In this document: positions 43,561 to 54,560 of the stretch, in pieces
Position numbering within the stretch: position 1 is the first letter of the stretch
Layout: the number at the start of each line of letters is the position of its first letter
Source: Leptodactylus fallax
Lineage: Eukaryota; Chordata; Amphibia; Anura; Leptodactylidae
Direction: 5' to 3'
DNA: 64,000 nucleotides
NCBI GenBank assembly: GCA_947044405.1
Contig: CAMRHE010000170.1
Span: 124,001-188,000, forward strand
The notes under the pieces: model-generated
What the model was told of the DNA's origin: nothing
Database searches by the model: none
Seen by the model: only the letters and a program-made list of their open reading frames with translations
Program-made: the position numbers and the translations under genes

Positions 43561-44279
43561 CCTACCTCACATGCAGAAATCTACGGGCTGTAAACACACA
43601 GCACCTCTCAGATACCCTACAGTCATCATTTTCTCCCATCTCTTCTCTCTCCTGTCCTGAACTGGCCACCAAACAATAGAATGAGACTCTCAAAGCCACC
43701 CTGGATAAAGTAGGACCCTTGACCGTTCGAAAATCCCAACACAAACACCAGCAACGTTGGCACATTCCTCAAACACGTTTTCTTCAGCGATGCTCAAGAT
43801 GTGCTGAACGGCTATGGCGAAAATCTCACACATCTGCAGATTTTCTTCACTTCAAGTTTATGCTCAAAGCCTATAACTCTGCTCTTCACCTCGCCAAACA
43901 AGCCTACTTCACCTCTCTCATCTCTTCTCTCTCCAATAACCCTAAACGACTCTTTGACACCTTTCACTCCCTCCTCATGCCAAAGATGCAGGTATATGTC
44001 ACAGACCTCAGTGCTCAAGACATGACCACATACTTTAAAGACAAAATCAACAACATCCATCAGGAAATAACCCAATCTCCAAGCGGCCTCAGTCCCCTTC
44101 CCTCCCTTGCTCCTCATTGTGAACTCATTATTTGATCCAGTAACAGAAGAAGTCAGATCCTTTCTTCTTTTCGCCCCACTACTTGCACAAGCGATCCTAT
44201 CCCGTCACACCTCCTCCGGTCTCTGTCCCCTACTGTTACAACTCACCTTACTAAAATTTTTAACATCTCTCTTTCTTCT

Positions 44280-45690
44280 GGAATCTTCCCCTCCTCCTTC
44301 AAACATGCTGTCATAACCCCACTACTGAAAAAACCCTCACTTGGCCCATCCTGTGCTGCTAACTACCGACCTGTCTCTAACCTCCCCTTCATCTCTAAAC
44401 TCCTGGAATGCTTAGTCTACTCCCACCTAAACTGCTATCTCTCTGCTAACTCTCTTCTGGACCCCTTACAATCAGGTTTTTGTGCTCTACACTCTACAGA
44501 AACGGCCCTCACAAAGGTCTCCAATGATCTCTTGACTGGTAAATCTAAAGGGAACTATTCACTACTTATTCTTCTGGATCTCTCAGCAGCATTTGAAACT
44601 GTAGACCACAAACTCCTCCTTAATATGCTCCATTCTATTGGCCTCAGGGATACCGCTCTCTCTTGGTTTTCCTCCTATCCCTCTGACCGCTCATTTAGTG
44701 TATCATTCGCTGGTGCTATTTCTTCTCCTCTGCCCCTTGCGGTTGGGGTTCCTCAAGGCTCGGTCCTAGGTCCCCTCCTCTTCTCTCTGTACACAGCCCC
44801 AGTTGGACAAACCATTCGCAAATTTGACTTTCAAAACCATCTTTATGCAGATGATACCCAACTATATACCTCATCCTGTGACATCACCCCTGCACTACTA
44901 CAGAACACCAGTGACTCTCTCTGCTGTCTCTAACATCATGTCCTGTCTTTATCTGAAATTGAATCTTTCAAAAACTGAACTTCTTGTGTTCCCTCAATCT
45001 ACTAACCGACCTAACCCTGATATCTCCATTTCTGTCTGTGGCCTTAGTATTACCCCAAGGCGGCATGCCTGCTGTCTGGGGGTTGTATTTGAGTCAGATC
45101 TCACCTTTACCCCACATATTCAGACACTTGCACGCTCTTTCTATCTGCAACTTAAAAACATCTCTAGAATTTGCCCTTTTCTCACCGTGGTATACATCGA
45201 AAACCCTCATTGTCGCTCTGATTCTCTCTCGTCTTCACTATTGCAATTCTCTTCTAATTGGGCTTCCTCTTACTAAACTCTCCCCACTACAATCTGTTCT
45301 GAATGCAGCCGCCAGACTCATCTTTCTGTCAAACTGGTACACAGACACATCTACCTTGTGTCAGTCGCTGTATTGGTTGCCCATCTATCACAGAATAAAA
45401 TATAAAATTATCACACTGACCCACAAATCCATCCATACCGCTGTGCCCCCTTATTTCTCCTCTCTCATCACTGTCTACCGCCCTAACCGTCCTCTCCATT
45501 CTAACAATGACCTTACACTTGCATCCTCTGTTATCCAATCATCTCACTTCCGTCTCCAAGACTTTTCTCGAGCTGCACCGGAGCTCTGTAATGCTTTACC
45601 CAAGACAATCCGATTAATCCCCAACTACAGCAGCTTCAAAACTGCCCTAAAATCACATCTGTATGGTCAGGCTTATCACGTGCCCTAATC
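44280..45690 (+). pseudogene. L2 reverse transcriptase
   Basis: 44,532-44,933 holds [16 protein letters not shown] (motif A), [16 protein letters not shown] (motif B) and YADDTQLY (motif C, both Asp present). The remaining C-terminal parts are in other frames (44,803-45,276; 44,984-45,688), ending with APELCNALPKTIR and FKTALKSHLYG. At least two frameshifts. Confidence 0.85.
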
Positions 45691-46082
45691 ACAGTGTAGT
45701 GTGCGGAGGTGTAGAACAATAACATCTTTTATCCTTCCTCCTCTGTTCCTCAGATCCTGGCCCCTCCATCTAGAAGTTACACTGCACTCCTCGCACTTAG
45801 TATCTGTTTATTCACAGATACTGGCTGGTGAGGGGTTCATACAGCTTCAGTTACACAACCTTTTCTATTAAAAGATGGCTGGACCATTGTAGCAAACAAG
45901 CCCTCTGACCTCTTGTGTCCCCCTATCTCCTCATAGAATGTAAGCTCATGCGAGCAGGGCCCTCACTCCTATTGTTTGATGTTTATTTCTTTGTCACATT
46001 GTAATGTCTCATATTGTCTGTTCATGTGTCCTCTGATTTGTAAAGTGTTACGGAATATGTTGGTGCTATATAAATAAAGTTG

Positions 46083-46105
46083 TTATTATTATTTATTATT
46101 ATTAT
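46083..46105. repeat. (TTA)n microsatellite at the L2 3' end
   Basis: Simple repeat of TTA/TTTA units that ends the L2 tail. Confidence 0.9.
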
Positions 46106-46220
46106 AACGCAGAGCCAGGGAAAGGTATGGAGAGGTCGGATAGGGCACACGAGGAGATAGGAGAGAGCTAACATCCAGGGTTACCGAATAGCTAGCGCCG
46201 CATGTGAGAGGAAGTAACCT

Positions 46221-46775
46221 TTAAATAGACCTAGGCCGGTAAGCCCAATTAACCCCTACCCGGAAGAGACCCCGTTCCCCGAATAATATCAGGAGCGGAT
46301 GGCAATCCCCGCACGGCCGCCGCAGAGGCTCCGGCACCGCTCCTGACCGTACCCCCCTTCTACGACGGCTCATCGGGCCATCAAAGGCTGGAGCAGGCTT
46401 AACAGGAAACCTTTGGTGAAAATTCGTCACCAAAGTTTGCGCATGGACCGACCTAGCTGGTTCCCAGGAACGATCCTCAGGACCATAACCCTTCCAGTGT
46501 ATCAAACATTGTAGAACACCTCTGACTCTTCGTTAGTCTAGAATCTTGGCCACCTCATATTCTTGACTCCCCTCAACTAGGACAGGTGGAGGAGGACAGT
46601 CAGAAGGGAGGACAGGTGAAAGATACTTCTTCAACAGAGCTTTATGAAAAACATTGTGGATCTTGCAAGAAGGAGGAAGAGCCAGACGGAAAGATACTGG
46701 GTTAAGAATTTCAGTAATCACATAAGGGCCAATAAATTTAGGCCCTAACTTGCGAGAAGGAACCTTTAACTTCAA
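46221..46775 (-). pseudogene. Chromo-2 integrase C-terminus and chromodomain
   Basis: 46,775-46,533 encodes LKVPSRKLGPKFIGPYVI (GPY module, in part) and HKALLKKYLSPV. 46,505-46,221 encodes IHWKGYGPEDRSWEPA, a chromodomain core. The two are separated by a stop/frameshift. Confidence 0.85.
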
Positions 46776-47047
46776 ATTCCTGGAAAAGAGCCAAACCTTT
46801 TCCCCCAGGGCAAATGTAGGATCTGATGAACGGGCTCTATCGGCTATGTTTTTAGTAACCTCCTAGCCTCCATATTAACGTCTGGATTGGCCGTTGTAGA
46901 AGAAAAGATGGAAAGCATAGTTACAGAAGAAAGGTGAAAACTTTAAGGCAGCATGGTGGTGATAATTATTAATAGCAAATTCAGCCATAGACAAAAAGTT
47001 AACCCAATCTGACTGACTGGCTGAGACATAGCACCTCAAATATTGCT

Positions 47048-47760
47048 CTAAAGTCTGGTTGAAGCGTTCAGTTTGTCTGTTATTTTCAGGGTGAAAGGCA
47101 GAGGAAAAAGATAACTGAACCCCCAGAAGACCACAAAAGGCTCTCCAAAACTTAGCCAGAAGTTGTTATCCGGAATACCATTGAGCCTGACCACATGATC
47201 TAAAAACAAACGGGACAACGTTTTGGCATTGGGCAGTTGGGAGAGAGGAGCAAAGTGACACATCTTGCTGAACCTGTTTACCACTGTCCACAAAACTCCC
47301 CCGATACCTGCAAATCCGTAATATAGTCCATTGAGATATGTGACCACGGTCTCTCGGGAACCGGTAAAGGGAGCAGTTCCCCCATGGGTTTGGTCCTCAG
47401 AACCTTAGTACTAGCACATACCACACATGCTGACACATAGCCCACAATATCCCAAGACTTAGAAGGCCACCAGTAATGCCACGACACTAACTTCTTAGTG
47501 TCCGTGATGCCTGGATGACCACACAAGACCGAGTCATGGAGTTCTTTTAGAACCCTTAGCCTAAACTGAGGTGGGACAAACAACTTCCCCTCGGGTGTGT
47601 GAGGAGGCGCCAAATGTTGATTCTCCCTGATCTCAGACGCTAACCCCACAGAGACAGCAGAGACCACCATTCCCTCGGGTAAAATTAGTTCGGGCTGGGA
47701 AGTATCAGGCTGAGAGGAACAGAAACTTCTAGATAAAGCATCAGCTTTGACATTATTGGT
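47048..47760 (-). pseudogene. Chromo-2 integrase core and RNase H end
   Basis: 47,760-47,278 encodes VKADALSRSF (RNase H end), the HHCC zinc region (HDSVLCGHPG ... CVVCASTK) and HISMDYITDLQVSG (first catalytic Asp). 47,347-47,048 continues in another frame with VVNRFSKMCHFAPL. The second Asp region is eroded. Confidence 0.8.
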
Positions 47761-48048
47761 GGCAGTCACATCCGGCTTGGTCAAGCCTGTAGAAGTGCAG
47801 TAGCACGAAACGGCCCGTTGCTTGTGAGTCCACAGCTAAAACCTGCCTGTAACTTATTGAAATAAAGAGGTTTTTTATCCGGATGTGACTGCCGCTGTCC
47901 TGCTTTTTCCCACTATATTTTGGACGTGTTTCTACAGCGTGCCCCCGTGTATCCTCTGCTGTACCAGCGATTCAGCTAAGTAAAAAAGCCATATCATTTT
48001 ATTCATATGTTCTGGTAGTGCCTGCTGTGCTTTTGTTTTTTTGTATTT
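47761..48048 (+). mobile_element. Short Penelope-derived insertion with 17-bp duplication
   Basis: 288 bp inserted in Chromo-2, flanked by a perfect 17-bp repeat GCTTTGACATTATTGGT (47,744-47,760 and 48,049-48,065). It begins GGCAGTCACATCCGG, whose reverse complement lies at 47,879-47,893, so the first 133 bp can fold back. It contains a hammerhead-like motif. Assignment to Penelope rests on that motif; no coding region is present. Confidence 0.6.
47782..47824 (+). ncRNA. Hammerhead-ribozyme-like motif (HHR-2), one core change
   Basis: Stem I CAAGC (47,782-47,786) pairs with GCTTG (47,820-47,824). Core CTGTAGA replaces CTGANGA (one change, A to T). Stem II is GTGC-AGTA-GCAC, followed by GAAA (47,807-47,810), stem III ACGG-C-CCGT, and a GTT cleavage triplet. 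Three perfect stems in the right order make chance unlikely, but the core change should weaken or abolish cleavage. Confidence 0.65.
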
Positions 48049-48123
48049 GCTTTGACATTATTGGTCTCAGGCCTAAAAGTAACAATGAAATTGAACCTAG
48101 TAAAAAAACAACGCCCACCTGGC

Positions 48124-48860
48124 CTATCCGGGGTTCAATCTTTTGGCAGACTCCAGAAAAACTAAATTCTTATGATCAGTTAACACAGTTATTTTGTGTT
48201 TGGCCCCCTCCAGAAAATGTTGCCACTCCTCAAACGCCGATTTCATGGCTAAAAGTTCCCGGTTGCCAATGTCATAATTCCTTTCTGAGGGGGAGAATTT
48301 CCTGGAAAAGAAGGCACAGGGTCTCAATCTCGTAAATGAGGCGGTACCCTGAGATAAAATGGCCCCTACCCCAATTTCACAGGCATCAACTTCCACAACA
48401 AAGGGTTTACTGAGATCAGGTTGAATCAGAACTGGAGCTTTAGTAAAGACTTGCTTTAAAAACTCAAACACATCAATAGCCTCCTGTTTCCAGTTTAACA
48501 AATCCGCTCCTTTTTGAGTGAGATCAGTTAGCGGCTTTGCTGTAGAGGAAAAATTACCCACAGATTTCCAATAGTAATTGGCAAAGCCCAAAAATCTTTG
48601 TAATGCCTTTAAGGAGGTAGGTCGAGTCCACTCAAGCACCGCCTGAACCTTGGCTGGGTGCATACTGATGATAGAGGAGGACAACACATGACCTAGGAAG
48701 GACAACTGCTGAACTCCAAAAAGGCATTTTTTCCAATTTATCAAATAGCTTGTTATCTCTCAAGACCTACAACACAGACCTAACCTGTCTAACATGAGTC
48801 CCCCAGTCAGGAGAAAAAATTAAGATATCATCCAAATAATATAGATATAGCTGCAGAGTT
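48124..48860 (-). pseudogene. Chromo-2 RNase H and RT C-terminal half
   Basis: 48,744-48,124 encodes CLFGVQQLSFLGHVLS, LQRFLGFANYYWKSV, VEVDACEIGVGAILSQ and NRELLAMKSAFEEW. The catalytic RT loop [13 protein letters not shown] is at about 48,850-48,810 in another frame. Upstream RT is missing. Confidence 0.8.
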
Positions 48861-51191
48861 CCGCTCGTTCTACAGTGACCTCTATAACATTTGTGGGCAG
48901 TACTCCGATCTCGCCCCAGGCGCTCTCCGTGATAAGATCCAGGAGTATGTATCTGACACGCTCCTTCCCACCCTTGCGGACACTGATACGGCTCTCCTCG
49001 ATGCCCCTTTTTCCGAGGAGGAGGTCTTGCTCGCCATTCAGTCCTCCCCGTCATGTAAGTCCCCTGGCCCGAACGGGTTTTTACAAGTGCTTTGGAGGCC
49101 TCCTTTCCCCCATAATGACGCGGGTATTTAACAGTGTTGACGACTCTTCCCCTTTCGTGGCGCAGTCCCTTTCAGCCCTGATTACGGTCCTCCCCAAGCC
49201 GGGCAAAGACCCGACTAGCTGTGCCAGTTATCGCCCAATCTCCCTCATTAATATCGATGTCAAATTGTTTGCCAAATTATTGGCTAATTGCTTGTCCCCC
49301 CTAATGCCAGCCCTGATCCACACTGATCAGGTCGGCTTCATCTGCGGTTGGCAATCTCACTGGCTCGCTCCAACAACTCTCCTATGTGCCTGCTCTCTGT
49401 AGATGCTGAAAAAGCTTTTGACCGGGTACACTGGGGCTTTCTACGTGCGACGCTTCAGCAGGTGGGTGTGGGTCCGGTTTTTCTGAGCAAGGTGTTCCTT
49501 CTTTACGATGTGGAACGGCACGCGGCAGGGCTGTCCTCTGTCCCCTCTGCTGTATGCCCTGGTTATGGAGCATCTGGCGGTGGCATTCACGGCCTTCAGA
49601 TCGGCACCAGCCAGGTTAAGGTGGCACTGTATGCGGACGACCTCCTTCTTTACGTTTTTGAGCCACGGGTGTCCTTTCCGTCTATCCTACGCGAGTTCAG
49701 CTGCTTCGGTCACCTAAGTAATTTTAAGGTAAATCTTTCTAAAAGTGAGGCCCTCAATGTCACACTACCCCATGCAGAGGTAGCTCACCTTGCAGACGCC
49801 TTCACGTTTAAGTGGCAGAGCACCTCTCTCAAATACCTCGGAATTCATATTCCCCCTGACCCATCCCACCTGTATCGCCTCAATTATCTCCCATTGCTTG
49901 AGGCACTCACGTCGGAACTACGGAAATATGGCACATATGCCCTTACATGGTTTGGCCGTATCCACACCCTCAAAATGGACATGGTCCCACGGCTCTTGTA
50001 TCTTTTCCAGGCACTTCCTATTCCTCTCCTGCGTACCTTTTTCACTAGAGTTCAGTCCCTGTTTGGGAGATTCGTCTGGGGTTCTGAACGGAGTAGAATA
50101 AAATATCAAACATTGACCCGCTGCAAGGACGGGGAGGGGGGAGGGCGCGGGCCAGCCAGATCCCAGACTTTAGTACCGCTCTGTGGTTTTGCTCTGTCTT
50201 TTCGACTGATGTTACCGTAGCATGGATAAGCAATAGGTCTCTATTGAGGCTGACCTGCTCTCAGTTCCCCTCCCCTCATTGCTGTGGATACCGGCTCATT
50301 TCCGTCCGGGATCCACTGGGCACTCATTCCTTTCTTCACACTTCCTTAAGACCTGGGATTCGGTGTGCTCCGGTGGGAGAGTGGCTAGAGTTTCGGGCTC
50401 CCTTAGTCCCCTTTTTCGTAATCCTATGTTCCCACCAGGCCATTCTGTAGACAGATTCCTGTGGCACTGAGAAAGGTACCCTATATCACATCTAGTAGGA
50501 GTGTGACATTCTTAGGCCCTTCTGGGACGCTGTGTTCGACCTGTATGCTAAGGTGTGTGGTCGCACAGTCGCAGCAACTCCCCAACTGGCCCTTCTTTCA
50601 GTTATCCCTGGCATGATTTCCGCAGTGAAGAAGGATCTCCTGTGACACTTCCTCACGGCCGCCAGAACCGTCATTCCCAGGCACTGGTGAAGCACTACTG
50701 CGCCTTCCCTGGCTGAATTCCTACAGGAGCTTCTCCTAATACGGACAATGGAGACCCTGGTGGCGGAGGATTCTTCCGATCCCTCCAAATTTGACGCCCT
50801 TTGGCGGCCTTGGATGATGTTTTAGGAATTGTCCAATGTTCTCCTCTTTCTTCTCATGGTCCGGAATTACTTTAATTTATTATTCTCTTCTCCTTTTCCT
50901 CTTCAGCGGCTACTGGTCGTTCTACCTTCCCCTGATGCTCCCCTTCCCCCTCCTTATCTCCCTCATGTGTCTTCCCGATTGTTGTTCCTGTTGTGTGTTC
51001 CCCTTGTCTGTTTTTTCCGTCCCTCGGTTCTATGCAGATATTGTTCATATGATCTCATATACCTGGGCCTTCGCCCCATTGTTAGTATATTGTATTTCAA
51101 ATCAGTGTGCGGGGTTCTCTCCTAACCTTTTGTGTCTGGGCGAGGCCTGCACGCCTCTGTGCCTTTGTAGGTTTATATTGCCTTTTGATTT
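48838..51191 (+). mobile_element. L1/Tx1-type LINE fragment, plus strand
   Basis: Starts inside ORF2, upstream of RT (IAAEFRSFYSDLYNI), and runs through RT to a 3' untranslated-like stretch ending near 51,191 without a poly(A) tail. At its right edge it meets an oppositely oriented L1/Tx1 5' fragment. Confidence 0.8.
48875..50220 (+). pseudogene. L1/Tx1 reverse transcriptase (ORF2 part)
   Basis: 48,875-49,402 encodes ITVLPKPGKDPTSCASYRPISLINID. 49,348-50,220 encodes LLSVDAEKAFDRVHW (motif A) and [12 protein letters not shown] (motif C), then KYLGIHIPPD. These are L1/Tx1-clade RT motifs. Motif B ([16 protein letters not shown]) is in another frame near 49,510-49,560, so the gene is frameshifted. 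Confidence 0.85.
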
Positions 51192-51955
51192 CAAGCCTGT
51201 TGCCAAGAGAGTCAACCGTGGAGGATACGGAAGTAATCGCTTTAGTGATATCTTTCTGAATAGATCTATGCAAAGCTAGCATTATATCTTTCAAGAAGGA
51301 CTCAGAAGCAGATTGGGTACCTGCAGGGATAGCCTAGAGCACATCCGAGTGGCATAGCTGGGGATCTTCTGTAGCCGGGCGAGATTCAAAGCAAAATGTG
51401 GTATCCCATCTCATCTTCTGATTTACAGGGCTTTGTGTAGGGGTAATGCTGCCTGCCTGGGAGGATGCTACTGCAGGAGGGACTTCAGGTTGGCCGACAG
51501 TTGGAGTGGGTGATGATAAGGGTTGTAGTCCCCTCTTGTGAGATTGCTGCTGGCCCTCTGTAGCCCTCTTCTGACTTTCCTGGGAGTCGTTACTGTCACC
51601 AGAGGACCCCAGGTGTGGTGGGGTGAGCTGATGGGACTTCTCCCCTAAAGCGCCACCGTATTCTGCGCGGGAGCGGCCTGCCGCGCGCTGTAGCGGTAGA
51701 AGGGGAGATTCACCGGCGCCATCTTGGGCCGAGGCCGATGCGGCAAAGAAGTCCGTTAACTGCTTTGGGGGGCCTTTCTTCCCCCGTTTCGCCATTTCCC
51801 CCGCAACCTAAAGCAGCAGAGGATCTCCCTGCATACAATCAGCCGGGTATCGCCGGCACCGAGTTGCCGCTGTGAGCCGCAGTAGGTAGTGAGGCCTCGG
51901 AGCTCTACAGAGCAGCGGCCATCTAGATCGGCGTCAAGCCATGCCCCCCTGAAAA
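51192..51955 (-). pseudogene. L1/Tx1 5' end with ORF1, minus strand
   Basis: From 51,795 the minus strand encodes MAKRGKKGPPKQLTDFF, a Lys/Ser/Gln-rich region, then (another frame, 51,294-51,195) a coiled-coil segment with ALHRSIQKDITKAI. This is the start of an ORF1 of the L1/Tx1 clade. The 5' end (GGGGGGCATGGCTTGACG at about 51,950) lies at the right. The coil breaks off at about 51,192 against the plus-strand RT fragment. Confidence 0.7.
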
Positions 51956-51987
51956 CTCCTTAATAAACATTGATTATACATAAAATT

Positions 51988-52307
51988 CTAGGGCGGAGTA
52001 ATAAATTTAACTGAAGTCTGGGCTAAAGGGGTAGAATCAATAGCAGTGATAAAAATAGGTTTCTGTAGTGGAATTAGGGGAATACACAAAGACTGAGTTA
52101 CCCTTAAATCAATGAGATTGGCCATGGAGCCACAATCAACAAAAGCTCTACCCTGAAAGACTTTATCTATCACAGCAATCTCCATAGGTAACATAAATTT
52201 ACTAGAAGAGATAGATGGAAATACCTGTGCCCCAAGATGGTCCTTCTGAGGGTCCCCTAGGCGTTGAGGCTCTTCTGGTTTAGGCCTCTTGGGACATCTA
52301 TTAAGCA
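51988..52307 (-). pseudogene. Chromo-2 protease
   Basis: Encodes AFVDCGSMANLIDLRV, the active-site loop with DCG, and FITAIDSTPLAQ. The frame ends at 51,988 close to the L1/Tx1 junction. The upstream side is cut by Tc1-D. Confidence 0.75.
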
Positions 52308-52609
52308 TACAGTGCCTTGCGAAAGTATTCGGCCCCCTTGAACTTTTCAACCTTTTGCCACATTTCAGGCTTCAAACATAAGGATATAAAAATTTTTTTT
52401 TTTTTGGTGAAGTGGAACAAAATTTATTGCATATTTTAAACTTTTGTAAAAAATAAAAAACTGAAAAGTGGGGTGTGCCAAATTATTCGGCCCCCTTAAG
52501 TTAATACTTTGTATTGCCACCTTTTGCTGCGATTACAGCTGCAAGTTGCTTGGGGTATGTCTCTATCAGTTTTGCACATCGAGAGACTGAAATTCTTGCC
52601 CATTCTTCC

Positions 52610-53084
52610 TTGGAAAACAGCTCGAGCTCAGTGGGGGTGGGGGGGGGGCGTGTGTGAACAGCAGTTTTCAGCTCTTTCCACAGATTCTCGGTGGGTTTCG
52701 GGGCGGGGCATGGGCTGGGCCATTCTAAAACCGGGGAAAATTTATTTGTGGACCATTCCTTTGTGGGTTTTGTTTTTTGTTTGGGGTTTTTGTGTTGTGG
52801 GGGGAAAAAAATCTCCCCCCCTCTCTGGGTTTTTGGGGGCCCCCAGAGGTTTTTTTTTTTGGTGGGGGTGTGTTTGGCTCCCCCCCCCTCCCCCTTTTAA
52901 ATAAACCTTTCCCCCCCCCCCCTGGGGAAGAAGGGGGGGGCCAATTTTTTTTGGCCCCCCCCCTGTGTGGGGGGGGGGGGGGGGGGTGGGGGGGGGGGGG
53001 TGTGGTTTTTTTTTTTCTAAAAAAAAATTTTTTTTTTTGTGGTGTGAAAATGTTGTTTTTTTTTTTTTTTGTTTTGGGTGGGGG
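52610..53084. other. Probable sequence-quality artefact
   Basis: The expected Tc1 sequence fades into homopolymers (runs of G up to about 17, T up to about 13) while some words such as TTTGTGAACAGCAG-like phrases, CCACAGATTCTCG and GGCCATTCTAA still mark the right order. It reads like low-quality base calls carried into the assembly. Open frames here are spurious. Confidence 0.75.
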
Positions 53085-53258
53085 TTAAAGATGAATATTA
53101 ATAATTAATATTCATCACTCCTGGCTGGCTCGCCATTATGTTAAAGATGAATATTAATAATTAATATTCATCACTCCTGGCTGGCTCGCCATTATGTTAA
53201 AGATGAATATTAATAATTAATATTCATCACTCCTGGCTGACTCGCCAATATGTTAAAG
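53085..53258. repeat. 56-bp tandem repeat with internal palindrome
   Basis: Three full units start at 53,085, 53,141 and 53,197, and a fourth begins at 53,253. Each contains GATGAATATTAAT, one base, then its complement, so each unit can form a 13-bp hairpin, followed by CACTCCTGGCTGGCTCGCC. Confidence 0.9.
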
Positions 53259-53663
53259 AGTGATAATATTAACAATTGCTATTTCCTCCCTTTTGACTTG
53301 TTTCACCTTTAGGTATGAGAGATCTGGGTGTTACTACTAATTAATATTCACCGATTTCCCTCCTTTCTCCTTAGGTATATCTACTTATCTGTTTCCTTGA
53401 CTGATTTGCATGTACGATAATTTACCCCACAATATTAATCATAAAATACGTTTATTATTAATATGATGGAACTAGGTTATAGAATAATACAAAACAGTAT
53501 TAACACAGTGCAATACAATAAGTACAGAACCCAATTAAAAACCTACAGATATCGCTACATACACACCCACATACAACCACACACACAACCCCTGGACAAT
53601 TTACTAACTGACCCTTTCTGTAAGGAACACAGCAGTAGTAATACAGATTAATAAAGGGTGACT

Positions 53664-53697
<34 letters not shown>
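53664..53697. repeat. (GATA)n microsatellite
   Basis: About eight tandem GATA units followed by GAGA repeats. Confidence 0.92.
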
Positions 53698-54371
53698 GAT
53701 AGAGAGAGAGAAAGGTATACTTAAGTCTTATTAAGCATGCTCTGGTGGTATATGGAGCTTGTCTAGGTGAAGCTGGTCAATCCATGGGGTCTGGTGAAGA
53801 GAGAAGATCAAGAGAGAGAGAAAGGGCTTTTGGCCCATTATATATATGGCCCACAACTCCGCCCACCTAGATGTTGTCACTCCAATCAGGCTCTTGGTAT
53901 TGTAATATAAGTTTAGATGCAATACTTCTTATGAGTCTTGGGATGGCGCTCTAACACTTAAAATTGATCCGTGGCCTAGGGCTAATGACCTACCTCCCCC
54001 ATCTGCTCTGGGTCTGATTTAACATCACTATGGTGGCCTCATTAGCATATTCCATCTCATTATGTTAAACAAAAGACTTCCTGGCCCATGCGGGATGTCT
54101 GTTAGAAAACCGGTTTTGTAGCCTGCAGACAATAGCTCAGAAGTTCTGAATGGACAGCTAGATAAATATATATATATTAATGTCTGTGGTAAGCACTTCC
54201 CTTTACATGCACCTTCTTCCACATGTTTGGTGTATCTCCCAGGTGGCTTGTGGCAAAAACTTTAAACAAGACTTTTTTTGGATATCTTTGAGAAAGGGCT
54301 TTCCTCTTGCCCCACTCTTCCATAAAGGCCAGATTTGTGCAGTGTACGACTGATTGTTGTCCTATAGACAG

Positions 54372-54560
54372 ACTCCCCCCCCCCGGCGGTGGATGTCTGC
54401 CGTTCATCCTGAGGGTGGGTGGGCGGGTTGGCTGTCTCTGGTCGGTCTTCTCCTTTTTTGGGGGGGGTGAGAGGGGGGGGGGGGGGGGGGGTGGTGTGGT
54501 GGTGGGGGGTGGTTCTTCCTCCTTTTTTTTAATGGTTGCTCGCGCGCGGCGCTTGGGGTG
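54372..54560. other. Second probable sequence-quality artefact
   Basis: Tc1-D sequence turns into G/T/C homopolymers (G runs up to about 19 near 54,475-54,491) and then recovers at about 54,560 (GTTGTAAATTGTTTGG). Same pattern as 52,610-53,084. Confidence 0.7.

Larger units (their letters stand above)
42500..46105 (+). mobile_element. L2 LINE, plus strand
   Basis: Endonuclease and RT remnants in order, ending with the typical L2 tail: GTGCTATATAAATAAAG at about 46,062-46,080 and then a (TTA)n microsatellite at 46,083-46,105. Several frameshifts. The 5' boundary is approximate. Confidence 0.85.
46106..52307 (-). mobile_element. Chromodomain Ty3/Gypsy, second copy (Chromo-2), degraded
   Basis: Minus-strand pieces in order from high to low: protease (52,307-51,988), RT catalytic loop (about 48,850), RNase H (48,744-48,124), integrase (47,784-47,048), integrase C-terminus (46,775-46,533), chromodomain (46,505-46,221). 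A purine tract (about 46,357-46,342) and a truncated 3' LTR remnant (46,106-46,350) follow. It belongs to the same clade as Chromo-1 but a different family. The part between protease and RT motif C is missing where L1/Tx1 DNA lies. Confidence 0.85.
53085..54206. other. Foreign insert or gap-filled DNA inside Tc1-D
   Basis: Starts with a 56-bp tandem repeat, then AT-rich DNA with a (GATA)n microsatellite at 53,664-53,697. There is no coding region I recognise. Its class is unknown. Confidence 0.4.

Noticed and set aside
47761..48048. Chromovirus LTR fragment
   Set aside because: It has its own 17-bp duplication and interrupts the RNase H coding region, so it is a later insertion.
48838..51955. 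Standard L1 twin-priming inversion
   Set aside because: In twin priming the element's 5'-ward end lies at the internal junction. Here the 5' end faces the outer flank.
52509..53088. Gly/Phe/Pro-rich ORFs
   Set aside because: They come from homopolymer runs that look like base-calling damage.
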